In this document: piece by piece, positions 1 to 5,191 of the stretch | Layout: every line of letters begins with the position of its first letter | How positions within the stretch are numbered: position 1 is the stretch's first letter | Origin: Treponema sp. | GTDB lineage: Bacteria; Spirochaetota; Spirochaetia; Treponematales; Breznakiellaceae | NCBI GenBank assembly: GCA_031259515.1 | Contig: JAIRLK010000093.1 | Coordinates: 1 to 5,191, forward strand | DNA: 5,191 nucleotides | Direction of reading: 5' to 3' | Made by a program: the position numbers and the translations under genes | Notes under the pieces: model-generated | Databases searched by the model: none | Seen by the model: the letters and a program-made list of their open reading frames with translations, nothing else | Told to the model about the DNA's origin: nothing

Positions 1-120
1 GTCCTGGTGTTCTTAATCGGCGGCGGAATTTTCCTGGCCGGCTGTATAGTGATTCAGAAGCTGATGATCCAGAGGCTGACAGCCCAGGCGATGAAAGCCG
101 CGGGTCAGGCCCAAAAATAA
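1..120 (+). CDS. C-terminal end of a membrane protein (5' end outside window)
   Basis: Frame 1 is open from the first base to a TAA at 118-120 and gives 39 residues. About the first 20 are strongly hydrophobic (it begins VLVFLIGGGIFLAGC), followed by a short basic and polar tail rich in Gln, Ala and Lys. This looks like a last transmembrane helix with a short, probably cytoplasmic, C-terminus. It is the only plus-strand gene supported here and converges on the minus-strand hydrolase gene; the hairpin at 169-198 lies between them. There is too little sequence to name a family. The embedded LAGC resembles a lipobox, but it is near the C-terminus of the protein and so is not read as one. Confidence 0.6.
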   Translation, partial: VLVFLIGGGIFLAGCIVIQKLMIQRLTAQAMKAAGQAQK

Positions 121-168
121 ATTGCCGCAAATGTTCACCTTCGGCGCGATAAAGAAATAAAAGGAAAT

Positions 169-198
169 AACAACATGACCATATTCGGTCATGTTGTT
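169..198 (-). terminator. Intergenic hairpin, likely terminator between convergent genes
   Basis: A perfect 12-bp inverted repeat (AACAACATGACC at 169-180, GGTCATGTTGTT at 187-198) encloses a 6-nt loop. Read on the minus strand, the stem is followed by a T-rich run (168 down to about 150), which suits termination of the hydrolase gene ending at 221. Read on the plus strand the downstream T run is only three bases, so termination of the plus-strand gene is less certain. The stem is not very GC-rich. The same region (121-220) contains no other gene that I can see. Confidence 0.6.
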
Positions 199-220
199 TC
201 CGTGGGGGGTCCTTCGTTAG

Positions 221-976
221 TCATCTGGCAAAGGCATAGAGGAATTGCTCAAAGACCGGCGTCCACCATTGCATGTAGCCTGCCTTTGTGGGGTGGGTTT
301 CGTCTTTCATCCAAAGCTTCTTCTGGGCCTTCGTGATATGGTTGAAGTCCGGGTCGTTCCAGAGATCCAACACGCCGATGTCCCACACCTTTGTCAATTC
401 GTTTAAGCGGTCAACCATTTTCGCGTACCTGTCGTCATTACGTTTGGAGCATGAGTAAAACAATATGGGACAATTCCATGTCTTTTGAACATAGGCGATG
501 ATGTATTCCACGGCGCCGGTTATGGTTGTTTTATCGTAGGCATTTAAATTGTCTGAGGGCCCCACAATGGGGCCCAAATTAAGCATGTCCACCGTACCGC
601 CGCTCGTATCGTTGGTGGAGAGCTGGCAGATAAAAAGATCTACCTTCGCGTTTTTGTCAAACTTTGACCCGAATTCCATTCGGCGGACATAGGAATTTTC
701 ATTTTTATCCATTAAGGTCGTGCCTGTAACGGCCTCCACCACAACGGTACATTGATCCCGCCGAGCGATATAATGCGGGAAAGCCATCCCATTACTCCCA
801 TAGCCTACCGTAACGGAAGACCCCAAAAAATAAAGGGTCTTTCCCTTCAACGGGCTGTCCGCCGCCACTTCGATTTTTTCTACGTCATACTCCGAAGAAT
901 TGCCTTTCACGCCGCACCCCGCCAGCACTGCCAGCGCCAGTAATAATACGATAATTCCCGCCGATAAATTTTTCAT
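221..976 (-). CDS. SGNH-fold lipoprotein hydrolase (GDSL-like esterase/deacetylase)
   Basis: A predicted exported lipoprotein of 251 residues. Residues 1-21 form a lipoprotein signal peptide: MKN, a hydrophobic core, and lipobox LAGC with lipidated Cys21. SGNH-hydrolase blocks follow. Block I is G52-S53-S54-V-T-V-G, with Ser54 as likely nucleophile and Ser where classical GDSL has Asp. Block III is in QLSTND (Asn122). Block V is DETH (Asp225, His228) followed by PTKAGY. Such enzymes hydrolyse esters, often acetyl groups on glycans; the substrate here is unknown. The ATG at 976 was chosen because GGAGG lies 6 nt upstream and the signal peptide begins there. The frame stays open upstream to 1105, but that part encodes an unrelated hydrophobic remnant. 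The gene is probably transcribed alone, from a weak promoter near 1014-1042. Family assignment is fairly sure; a surface role in carbohydrate handling is inference. Confidence 0.85.
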   Translation of the reverse strand: MKNLSAGIIVLLLALAVLAGCGVKGNSSEYDVEKIEVAADSPLKGKTLYFLGSSVTVGYGSNGMAFPHYIARRDQCTVVVEAVTGTTLMDKNENSYVRRMEFGSKFDKNAKVDLFICQLSTNDTSGGTVDMLNLGPIVGPSDNLNAYDKTTITGAVEYIIAYVQKTWNCPILFYSCSKRNDDRYAKMVDRLNELTKVWDIGVLDLWNDPDFNHITKAQKKLWMKDETHPTKAGYMQWWTPVFEQFLYAFAR

Positions 977-982
977 CAGTTT

Positions 983-987
983 CCTCC
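983..987 (-). promoter_or_regulatory. Ribosome binding site that fixes the hydrolase start
   Basis: GGAGG on the minus strand, 6 nt before the ATG at 976. It decides between this start and the in-frame upstream ATG at 1105, which has no comparable site. Confidence 0.75.
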
Positions 988-1013
988 ATTTCCGTTTATG
1001 GTATGTCAAAATA

Positions 1014-1042
1014 ATCATAGAACTCCCGGCGGAAAAAAGCAA
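1014..1042 (-). promoter_or_regulatory. Possible sigma-70-type promoter for the SGNH hydrolase
   Basis: On the minus strand TTGCTT (1042-1037) is separated by 17 nt from TATGAT (1019-1014). The -10 matches TATAAT at 5 of 6 positions; the -35 keeps only TTG. Transcription would begin near 1007 and leave a leader of about 30 nt that carries the GGAGG site. It lies inside remnant coding sequence, so it could be a chance match. Confidence 0.35.
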
Positions 1043-1245
1043 CATAAAAATGCCGGTGATCGGAACGGCTGACGCCTCATCTGTCTCGCGTATTTCGCAG
1101 TCCATGCCTTCGTCCGTCGTTGGTCCCCGTCAAGCGGCAGGAGGTTTTCCCTCCTCCCGCAGGGGCTTACCCGCATCGAAAGGAATACTAATATAACGAT
1201 GCTCGCGCCGGTTATGATTGAGAGCAGCAAAACCATCATCGGGGT

Positions 1246-1579
1246 CAGGCTGGTATAACCCCATTCGGCATTGTCCAGGTCGCCATTAAGAATGGTAAAA
1301 CCGAACATGGTGTCCTCACCGTCATACTCGCAAATATATATATATATCCGTGGCCCCGCAAAAATAATGAAAAATGGCCGGGGGTTCCTTCATACCGTCT
1401 GTAGTCCTTAGTTCTGGGCATTTCTTGAGTTGTTCTTCAAGCCTGGTTAGGGCCTCCTCAAACGCTTCGATATGTTCGATGGTTACGGTGTATTGGCCGT
1501 GGGGGATAAGAGCCGCTACGTTGCGGCCGGAATCTTTATACTTTATCACTAGCCGCCTAAATTTTTCATCATGTGCCAT
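1246..1579 (-). pseudogene. Frameshifted small gene of unknown function (resembles a mobile-element/phage-associated conserved domain)
   Basis: The reading starts at ATG 1579 and stays open for 85 residues to 1322. An N-terminal helical, charged part (MAHDEKFRRLVIKYKDSGRN; later EAFEEALTRLEEQLKKC) leads to PAIFHYFCGATDIYIY. There the frame meets a 14-nt alternating AT tract (1334-1347) and ends three codons later. In another minus frame the protein sense continues immediately after the tract (ICEYDGEDTMFGFTILNGDL, then DNAEWGY, to about 1246). The join implies a net shift of 2 nt, as with 10 or 16 nt of AT instead of 14. From memory the joined sequence resembles small DUF2958-like or YodL-like proteins, whose members would continue past EWGY; here the similarity ends there. 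The gene has a strong promoter and no Shine-Dalgarno. Function is unknown. The frame break is seen directly; family resemblance is tentative. An alternative is a genuine 85-residue protein. Confidence 0.6.
1334..1347. repeat. AT dinucleotide repeat (7 units) at the frame break
   Basis: Seven uninterrupted AT units lie inside coding sequence exactly where the reading frame of the small gene changes. Simple dinucleotide tracts are prone to slipped-strand mispairing, so this is the likely site of the frameshift. Confidence 0.85.
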
Positions 1580-1587
1580 AATATATT

Positions 1588-1616
1588 ATTATATCACATC
1601 TATTAGTGTATTTCAA
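1588..1616 (-). promoter_or_regulatory. Strong extended -10 sigma-70-type promoter, nearly abutting the ATG
   Basis: On the minus strand TTGAAA (1616-1611) and TATAAT (1593-1588) are separated by 17 nt, with a TG one base before the -10 (extended -10). It matches consensus at 11 of 12 positions. Only 8 nt separate the -10 box from the ATG at 1579, so a normal start point would fall within a few bases of that ATG and give a leaderless or near-leaderless mRNA. No Shine-Dalgarno is seen. The -35 lies inside the last codons of the truncated maturase, so it came with, or was created by, the junction. Confidence 0.7.
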
Positions 1617-2202
1617 ATAGAAACACTATATATTGCTGGTAGTGCCAGCCCCGGTTTTTGTAAAAGGTATACACCTCATCCGTCCGCGCCGCTAATTCCC
1701 TGTGTACGACCGTCAGGATATTGTATGCGACGCCGTGCCGGTCAAAAACTTCGGCGGCTTTGGCGGTTTGCGAAAATGTCCCGTGACCGGAAACAGTACG
1801 CCGGTATTTATCATGAATTTCACGGGTTCCGTCTATCGATAGACCGACGAGAAAATGGTTTTCCTTAAAGAACCGGCACCACTGTTCATTTATATTTAGA
1901 CCGTTTGTCTGCAATGCGTAGTCTATCCGTATGTTGTTACGGTTAAAACGTTTTGCATAGGAAACTGTCCGGAGAAAAAAATCAATGCCTGCTAAAGTGG
2001 GTTCCCCGCCTTGAAAGGCGATGGAACAAACCCCCGCTGAATGTAATATCACCTTACGCAAGACATTTTTGATGGTGCGGTCGTTCATCATGCCGAAGGA
2101 AGAAACGTTTCTGTGCGTTTGTTCATCACGGTAAAAGCAATACGCGCACTTCATGTCGCAGTTTCCGGAAACGGGCTTGATTAAAACACTCATCGGCTTC
2201 AT
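1603..2202 (-). pseudogene. Truncated anaerobic sulfatase-maturating enzyme (radical SAM)
   Basis: Anaerobic sulfatase maturases use radical S-adenosylmethionine chemistry to oxidise an active-site Cys or Ser of a sulfatase to formylglycine. Residues 1-192 look normal. The [4Fe-4S] motif is C15-DMK-C19-AY-C22 followed by FYRDE; GGEP is at 65-68, QTN at 98-100, SIDG at 122-125, and GWHYQQYI ends at 192. Family members are about 370 residues. This one diverges after residue 192 (about position 1627) into seven unrelated residues and a TAA, so the cysteine-rich SPASM region that binds two further iron-sulfur clusters is missing. The ATG at 2202 overlaps the transporter stop as ATGA, which supports translational coupling. 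The remaining half is unlikely to mature sulfatases. The lost 3' half is not in the window. Confidence 0.82.
1604..1628. repeat. Inverted repeat at the truncation junction
   Basis: TAGTG (1604-1608) and CACTA (1624-1628) pair. With a two-base bulge, TTTC (1611-1614) and GAAA (1620-1623) extend the stem around loop AAATA. The repeat covers the maturase stop codon and the -35 box and begins at the point where recognisable maturase sequence ends (about 1627). It could be an element end, a weak terminator for the operon, or an operator for the promoter. No second copy was found in the window. Confidence 0.5.
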
Positions 2203-2996
2203 ACCGTATTCCCCGCGTTGCCCATATATTGGAAGAAGTTGTACACACAAAGGGCCATGATAACAATCGTTAAGCCCCGGAATAATGTATCCACCGCCCT
2301 GTCGTCAAGTTTCCGGTTTAGCCTTCTGCCAGACTCGGCGCCCGTTACCCCTGCGGAAACCATCCCTATTAATAGAACCGGATTAAAAGCAGGAACCGTA
2401 CCGGTAATAATAGCGGCCAGCAGGTTAGAAAATTGGGAACACAGAATGATAAATAAAGAGTTTTGAGCGGCCTCTTTTGCTTTCATTGAAAACAGGAACG
2501 ACAGCAGAACGAGATTAAATGGTCCGCCGCCAATACCCAGCAAAGAGGAAAAAACACCCAAAAACAGCCCCGCGAAAGCACAACCGAAACTGTTGGTAAA
2601 ACTGTGGGTGCGTATTTTGTGTTTGTACACCGTGTAAACAAGGGTCAAAAAAGTCAGTAAAAATAAACAAGCCGCCTGTACCGGACCTGCCGCGTCCGCG
2701 TAAGACGACCGCAACAGGCGGAATAATTGGTTTCCTGTTATTCCGCCCGCCGCCGCGCCGATGGAAACCGGCAGGGCTGTGTTCAGTTTGATACGGCCTT
2801 CCTTTGAACGACTCGTTTGAACAACCGAATAGGCTGCCATACACAACACGGTAAGGCCGGATAAGAAGCTGACAGTTTCCACGCCCAGCGGGCTAAAGGC
2901 ATCTACCGCGGGTTTTATAATAATACCGCCGCCTATACCGCAGACGGCGCCTATCACCGATGCCAGAAAGCTGATGACTATAATGATGAAGGCCAT
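2199..2996 (-). CDS. TauE/SafE (TSUP) family anion transporter
   Basis: A predicted inner-membrane protein of 265 residues with about seven or eight hydrophobic segments. It shows the two-repeat layout of the TSUP family (formerly DUF81): GIGGG at residues 20-24 followed by IIIKP, and a second GIGGG at 154-158 followed by PFNLVLL. Family members move sulfite, sulfoacetate, sulfate or other organosulfur anions. Sitting between a sulfatase and its maturase, this one plausibly exports sulfate or a reduced sulfur anion released by the sulfatase; that is inference. ATG 2996 is preferred because GGAG lies 7 nt upstream and the protein then begins MAFIIIV, as in relatives. The in-frame ATG at 3023 would add nine basic residues (MFKKRRSKT). 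The 3' end overlaps the maturase start by 4 nt. Confidence 0.88.
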   Translation of the reverse strand: MAFIIIVISFLASVIGAVCGIGGGIIIKPAVDAFSPLGVETVSFLSGLTVLCMAAYSVVQTSRSKEGRIKLNTALPVSIGAAAGGITGNQLFRLLRSSYADAAGPVQAACLFLLTFLTLVYTVYKHKIRTHSFTNSFGCAFAGLFLGVFSSLLGIGGGPFNLVLLSFLFSMKAKEAAQNSLFIILCSQFSNLLAAIITGTVPAFNPVLLIGMVSAGVTGAESGRRLNRKLDDRAVDTLFRGLTIVIMALCVYNFFQYMGNAGNTV

Positions 2997-3003
2997 TGTT
3001 TTG

Positions 3004-3007
3004 CTCC
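3004..3007 (-). promoter_or_regulatory. Ribosome binding site favouring the transporter start at 2996
   Basis: GGAG on the minus strand, 7 nt before ATG 2996. The alternative start at 3023 has only GGAAG directly against the ATG. Another GGAG further upstream is spaced for an out-of-frame ATG at 3030. Confidence 0.5.
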
Positions 3008-3060
3008 GCCGTTTTTTGAACATCTTCCATGATTAATTCTCCACGATAATTTTTTCGCCT

Positions 3061-4872
3061 TTACATTGTACGTCCGGCGGTATCAAGATAAACCAAAAAC
3101 ATTTGTTTACTGTCCGCAGGCAGGGGCAGGGTGGAAGCAAAAGCCTTTACCAATTCTTTGGTTATTTCTGTTTTGCCTTTTACCTCCATCTGTGAGTTTA
3201 TACCGGCAATAAAACCCTTGTGGGATTCCTCCGGTACCATACGCATGATAAACTGAATCTGAGCGTAAGCCCCTTTCTCATAGGTGAAACCTTCAAGCCC
3301 TTCAATGACTTCCGATTTTTTTAGAGTCTCCCGCTGCTCTTTAAGCATTTCAAGCGTAAATTTTCCGTTGGCCGGAACACCCATACGCTCGAATTGTTCG
3401 GAGGGCGCCTCGTTTTCTTTCATCATGCGGGAAAGGGCGTTGATGAACCGTACCTCGACTTCCGGCTCGTCTATCTCGTGTAGTTCACCCGGATCGTTTT
3501 TGACGTTAAATAATTTTGTCCCGAATTGCATGGCGTTCGATGCCAGCGCGGGATTCGTTATCTTCATGGTCCGGCAGCCTTTGGTAAAACCAAATGGCTC
3601 CGCAAGCTGTATGTTACTCAACTCCTTCGGGTTAAACATATTCTTCATGTGGGCAGGCATCAGGGTATATTCAGAAAGCGGCCGGTTTGAGCGGTTTACC
3701 GCCCCCCGCATATACACATATTCGCCGTCGGTGATATTTATCTGGCACCCGAAATAGCCGAACAGCGCGGTTTCCCGTATGGGCGCGTCCGACTCAATAA
3801 CGGTTTTGAGGGGCTTCCCTTGCATGGCTTCCGGTATGGCGACGTTAAAGAAATCCAGCAGGGTCGGCGCAAGGTCGATGGTTTGAACCAGCGCGTTTCT
3901 GCGTTCTCCCTTTATCTCCAGCCTCGGGTCCCAGATAAAAAGCGGCGTGCGCGCTATTTCATTATAGGCGGGCATAATGGACTTCGCCCACCAGCCGTGT
4001 TCGCCAAGCAGGAACCCGTGGTCGGTGTTTACGATAAGCATGGTATCCTTCCACATATCCAACTCGTCCATTTTGTCCAGCACTTTGCCCATGTAGTGAT
4101 CGCACATCGAGAGGAGCGCGGCATATTGTTTTCTTCCATGTTGGACGACGGCTTCACTTTCGTTTACCGCCGCGTAGGGGGGCCAGTCGAAATCATCTTC
4201 CGTATAATCAGGATCGGGGTACAGATCCTTGAAGCGCTGGGACGCGAAGAAAGGCTCGTGGGGGTCGAAGGTCTCTATTTGCAGGAACCAGCTGTCCTCT
4301 TCATAGTTCTTGTCGATGAATTCCAGTCCGTTTTTGAAGGTAAGGGCTTGGGGCATTTTGTCTTCGGTGTCCATATATTGCCGGTTTACCGCATCCTGCC
4401 GGTAAATGCCGCTGCCTGAAACCTTCATAGCCTTCCGCGCCCTTTCAAAAAAAGCGCTGAAGGGCGTTTTGGGCATTTCAGGGTTTTTCACCTGCCCCTT
4501 CCAGATATCGCCCTCCTGCCCCCGGCTGATTTCCCAGGTGGTATAGCGTGGATGATAGGTAGCGCCGCCGTCCTCCCAGTAATGCGTGTGGTCGGAAACC
4601 AGATGGGTATAGATGCCGTTCATTTTTAGGATTTCAGGCATGGAATCGTCAAAGGGTTCCAGCGGCCCCCAGCTTCTATGAAGAAAATTGTAACGCCCCG
4701 TATGCAGCTCACGCCGGGCGGGCATACAGGGCAGGCTGCCAACATAACAGTTGTCGAATGTTACGGCCCGTTCCGCCAGCCGCCTGAAATTCGGCGTCTT
4801 GGTCCAGTCGCAGCCGTAGGGCTCTAACAGCGCCCTGTTGAGCGAGTCGTACATTACCATAATCGCTTTCAT
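3061..4872 (-). CDS. Cysteine-type sulfatase (formylglycine-dependent sulfuric ester hydrolase)
   Basis: Hydrolyses sulfate esters, or possibly sulfamates, with formylglycine as nucleophile. The 603-residue protein has the alkaline-phosphatase-like sulfatase fold. An N-terminal metal-site strand MVMYDS contains Asp9. The signature LPCMPARRELHTGR holds C49-x-P51-x-R53 and TG, so the modified residue is Cys49. DPHEPF lies at 203-208, the metal-binding DHG at 284-286, Lys297 in WWAKS, and TIDLAPTLLDFF at 331-342. The opening (MKAIMVMYDSLNR) is not a signal peptide, so the enzyme is probably cytoplasmic and acts on imported substrate. The start is well supported: AGGAGG lies 6 nt upstream. It follows the small gene by 14 nt and precedes the transporter. 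No catalytic residue appears lost. The exact substrate (mucin, glycosaminoglycan, algal glycan) cannot be told. Activity depends on a maturase, and the linked one is broken. Confidence 0.93.
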   Translation of the reverse strand: MKAIMVMYDSLNRALLEPYGCDWTKTPNFRRLAERAVTFDNCYVGSLPCMPARRELHTGRYNFLHRSWGPLEPFDDSMPEILKMNGIYTHLVSDHTHYWEDGGATYHPRYTTWEISRGQEGDIWKGQVKNPEMPKTPFSAFFERARKAMKVSGSGIYRQDAVNRQYMDTEDKMPQALTFKNGLEFIDKNYEEDSWFLQIETFDPHEPFFASQRFKDLYPDPDYTEDDFDWPPYAAVNESEAVVQHGRKQYAALLSMCDHYMGKVLDKMDELDMWKDTMLIVNTDHGFLLGEHGWWAKSIMPAYNEIARTPLFIWDPRLEIKGERRNALVQTIDLAPTLLDFFNVAIPEAMQGKPLKTVIESDAPIRETALFGYFGCQINITDGEYVYMRGAVNRSNRPLSEYTLMPAHMKNMFNPKELSNIQLAEPFGFTKGCRTMKITNPALASNAMQFGTKLFNVKNDPGELHEIDEPEVEVRFINALSRMMKENEAPSEQFERMGVPANGKFTLEMLKEQRETLKKSEVIEGLEGFTYEKGAYAQIQFIMRMVPEESHKGFIAGINSQMEVKGKTEITKELVKAFASTLPLPADSKQMFLVYLDTAGRTM

Positions 4873-4886
4873 TACCTGCCTCCTCT

Positions 4887-5126
4887 TTAACTGTTCATTG
4901 CGGCGATTAGGCCGTTTAGTTGTTCCAGGGTAATACCGTCCCCGCCTTGCGCCTGGCTCATGGCTACCAATGACCTGATTTTGATGCTGCTGAAAAGCGC
5001 GTCTAAATCCAGCCCAAGATCCTGTCCTGCCCCCAAACTTCCGGACAGCATTTGTACCAACCGCGCCGCGGCGGATTCGTCTTTTATATCCGCGATGGTC
5101 GAGTCCAGCGTGTAGTTTTTCTTCAC
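4887..5126 (-). CDS. Small helical protein or C-terminal module upstream of the sulfatase, start uncertain
   Basis: 79 residues if translation starts at GTG 5126. The sequence opens KKNYTLDSTIADIKDESAAA, has a Leu/Gly/Asp-rich middle, and ends in an amphipathic part containing IRSLVAMSQ and GITLEQLNGLIAAMN. From memory, the opening YTLDSTI and the closing TLEQLNGLI resemble a short module found alone or at the end of glycan-acting proteins in gut anaerobes, often with LDSTIGELL near its start; I cannot name a family. There is no signal peptide or membrane segment. No Shine-Dalgarno precedes the GTG (CAACAACAACC is immediately upstream), and the frame stays open to the window edge at 5191 through the tandem repeat. 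It may therefore be the C-terminus of a larger protein. Stop TAA lies 14 nt before the sulfatase start, which implies one operon. Confidence 0.6.
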   Translation of the reverse strand: MKKNYTLDSTIADIKDESAAARLVQMLSGSLGAGQDLGLDLDALFSSIKIRSLVAMSQAQGGDGITLEQLNGLIAAMNS

Positions 5127-5133
5127 GGTTGTT

Positions 5134-5150
5134 GTTGACGTAACGTGAAC
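5134..5150. promoter_or_regulatory. Imperfect palindrome upstream of the small gene, possible operator
   Basis: GTTGACG (5134-5140) and CGTGAAC (5144-5150) are inverted with one mismatch around TAA. It lies just upstream of the GTG at 5126. This is a plausible repressor or activator site if the operon begins here, but no -10 or -35 boxes are visible next to it. It could be chance. Confidence 0.25.
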
Positions 5151-5152
5151 TA

Positions 5153-5191
5153 CCGCCTTAAAGGCGGTTTCCGTCTTAAAGGCGGTTTCCG
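5153..5191. repeat. 18-bp tandem repeat with a GC-rich palindrome, cut by the window edge
   Basis: The 17-nt sequence CTTAAAGGCGGTTTCCG occurs at 5157-5173 and exactly again at 5175-5191, a period of 18. The first copy joins CCGCC at its left to form the inverted repeat CCGCCTTAAAGGCGG (5153-5167). The period is a multiple of three and the minus frame of the small gene stays open, so it could encode a hexapeptide repeat (ETAFKT, ETAFKA). It could also be an intergenic palindromic repeat. The array may continue beyond 5191. Confidence 0.75.

Larger units (their letters stand above)
980..1245 (-). pseudogene. Decayed coding remnants with two hydrophobic, anchor-like segments in different frames
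   Basis: This stretch does not read as one intact gene. The frame continuing from the broken gene to its right encodes a hydrophobic segment (SLTPMMVLLLSIITGASIV and onward), then a basic, Arg-rich part, and stops at 1015-1017. Its third codon positions are GC-rich, as in the intact genes. A second frame, entered after a TGA near 1130, encodes an acidic stretch (1105-1069), VPITG (1066-1052), about 17 hydrophobic residues and a basic KRKWRK end (997-980), then runs straight into the SGNH gene. That pattern resembles a sortase-type C-terminal sorting signal. Neither piece has its own start with a ribosome binding site. I read them as leftovers of one or two surface-protein genes. The sorting-signal reading is inference, and a chance hydrophobic frame is possible. 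Confidence 0.35.

Noticed and set aside
1004..1009. TTGACA on the minus strand as the hydrolase -35 box
   Set aside because: The matching -10 would fall on the ribosome binding site, leaving no room for a leader and showing no TATAAT-like sequence.
977..1105. N-terminal extension of the SGNH hydrolase to ATG 1105
   Set aside because: It would place a second hydrophobic, basic segment before a complete lipoprotein signal peptide; GGAGG is positioned for the ATG at 976.
1374..1868. Plus-strand open frame of 164 codons
   Set aside because: It crosses the maturase end, the AT-rich junction and the broken gene on the opposite strand; composition gives a Ser/Arg/Cys-rich translation with no family features.
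2515..2844. Minus-strand 109-codon frame inside the transporter
   Set aside because: Shadow of the TSUP gene in another frame; Arg/Gly-rich translation with no membrane segments or start signal.
3820..4419. Plus-strand open frame of 199 codons
   Set aside because: It is antisense to the sulfatase core, whose catalytic motifs are clear; no ribosome binding site or recognisable domain.
5157..5191. Start of a CRISPR array
   Set aside because: The 17-18 bp units are directly adjacent with no spacers of typical length.

Overview
The window reads like an accessory, carbohydrate-related region of an anaerobic, probably gut-associated bacterium. The evidence is a cysteine-type sulfatase, an oxygen-sensitive radical-SAM sulfatase-maturation gene, strong AGGAGG-type ribosome binding sites, and a lipobox-bearing SGNH hydrolase of a type I associate with Clostridia. 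Base composition is mixed, with GC-rich third codon positions in the intact genes and one conspicuous AT-rich island. I cannot separate Clostridia from other gut anaerobes such as Treponema from sequence alone.

Layout, left to right. At 1-120 is the C-terminal tail of a plus-strand membrane protein. Everything else is on the minus strand. A hairpin at 169-198 separates the convergent genes. An SGNH-fold lipoprotein hydrolase occupies 221-976. The stretch 977-1579 holds decayed coding sequence: hydrophobic remnants in two frames (about 980-1245), then a broken small gene (1246-1579) whose frame changes in an AT-dinucleotide tract. That broken gene has a near-consensus promoter whose -10 box lies almost against its ATG. 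The promoter sits in an AT-rich patch where the radical-SAM maturase (1603-2202) is cut short. Further right come a TauE/SafE-type (TSUP) transporter (2199-2996), an intact 603-residue sulfatase (3061-4872) and a small protein or C-terminal module (4887-5126, possibly extending past the window edge). The last bases hold an 18-bp tandem repeat with a palindrome.

How the genes work together: small protein, sulfatase, TSUP transporter and maturase are co-directional, closely spaced, and in one case overlap by ATGA, so they look like one operon. The sulfatase would remove sulfate from an imported sulfated molecule in the cytoplasm (no signal peptide), the TSUP protein would move sulfate, sulfite or a related anion across the membrane, and the maturase would convert the sulfatase's active-site cysteine to formylglycine. 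The maturase, however, keeps only its radical-SAM half and ends where foreign-looking AT-rich DNA begins. The sulfatase must therefore rely on another maturase elsewhere, or be inactive. The most interesting part of the window is this junction and the frame-shifted, near-leaderless gene behind it. I found no convincing new multi-gene system.
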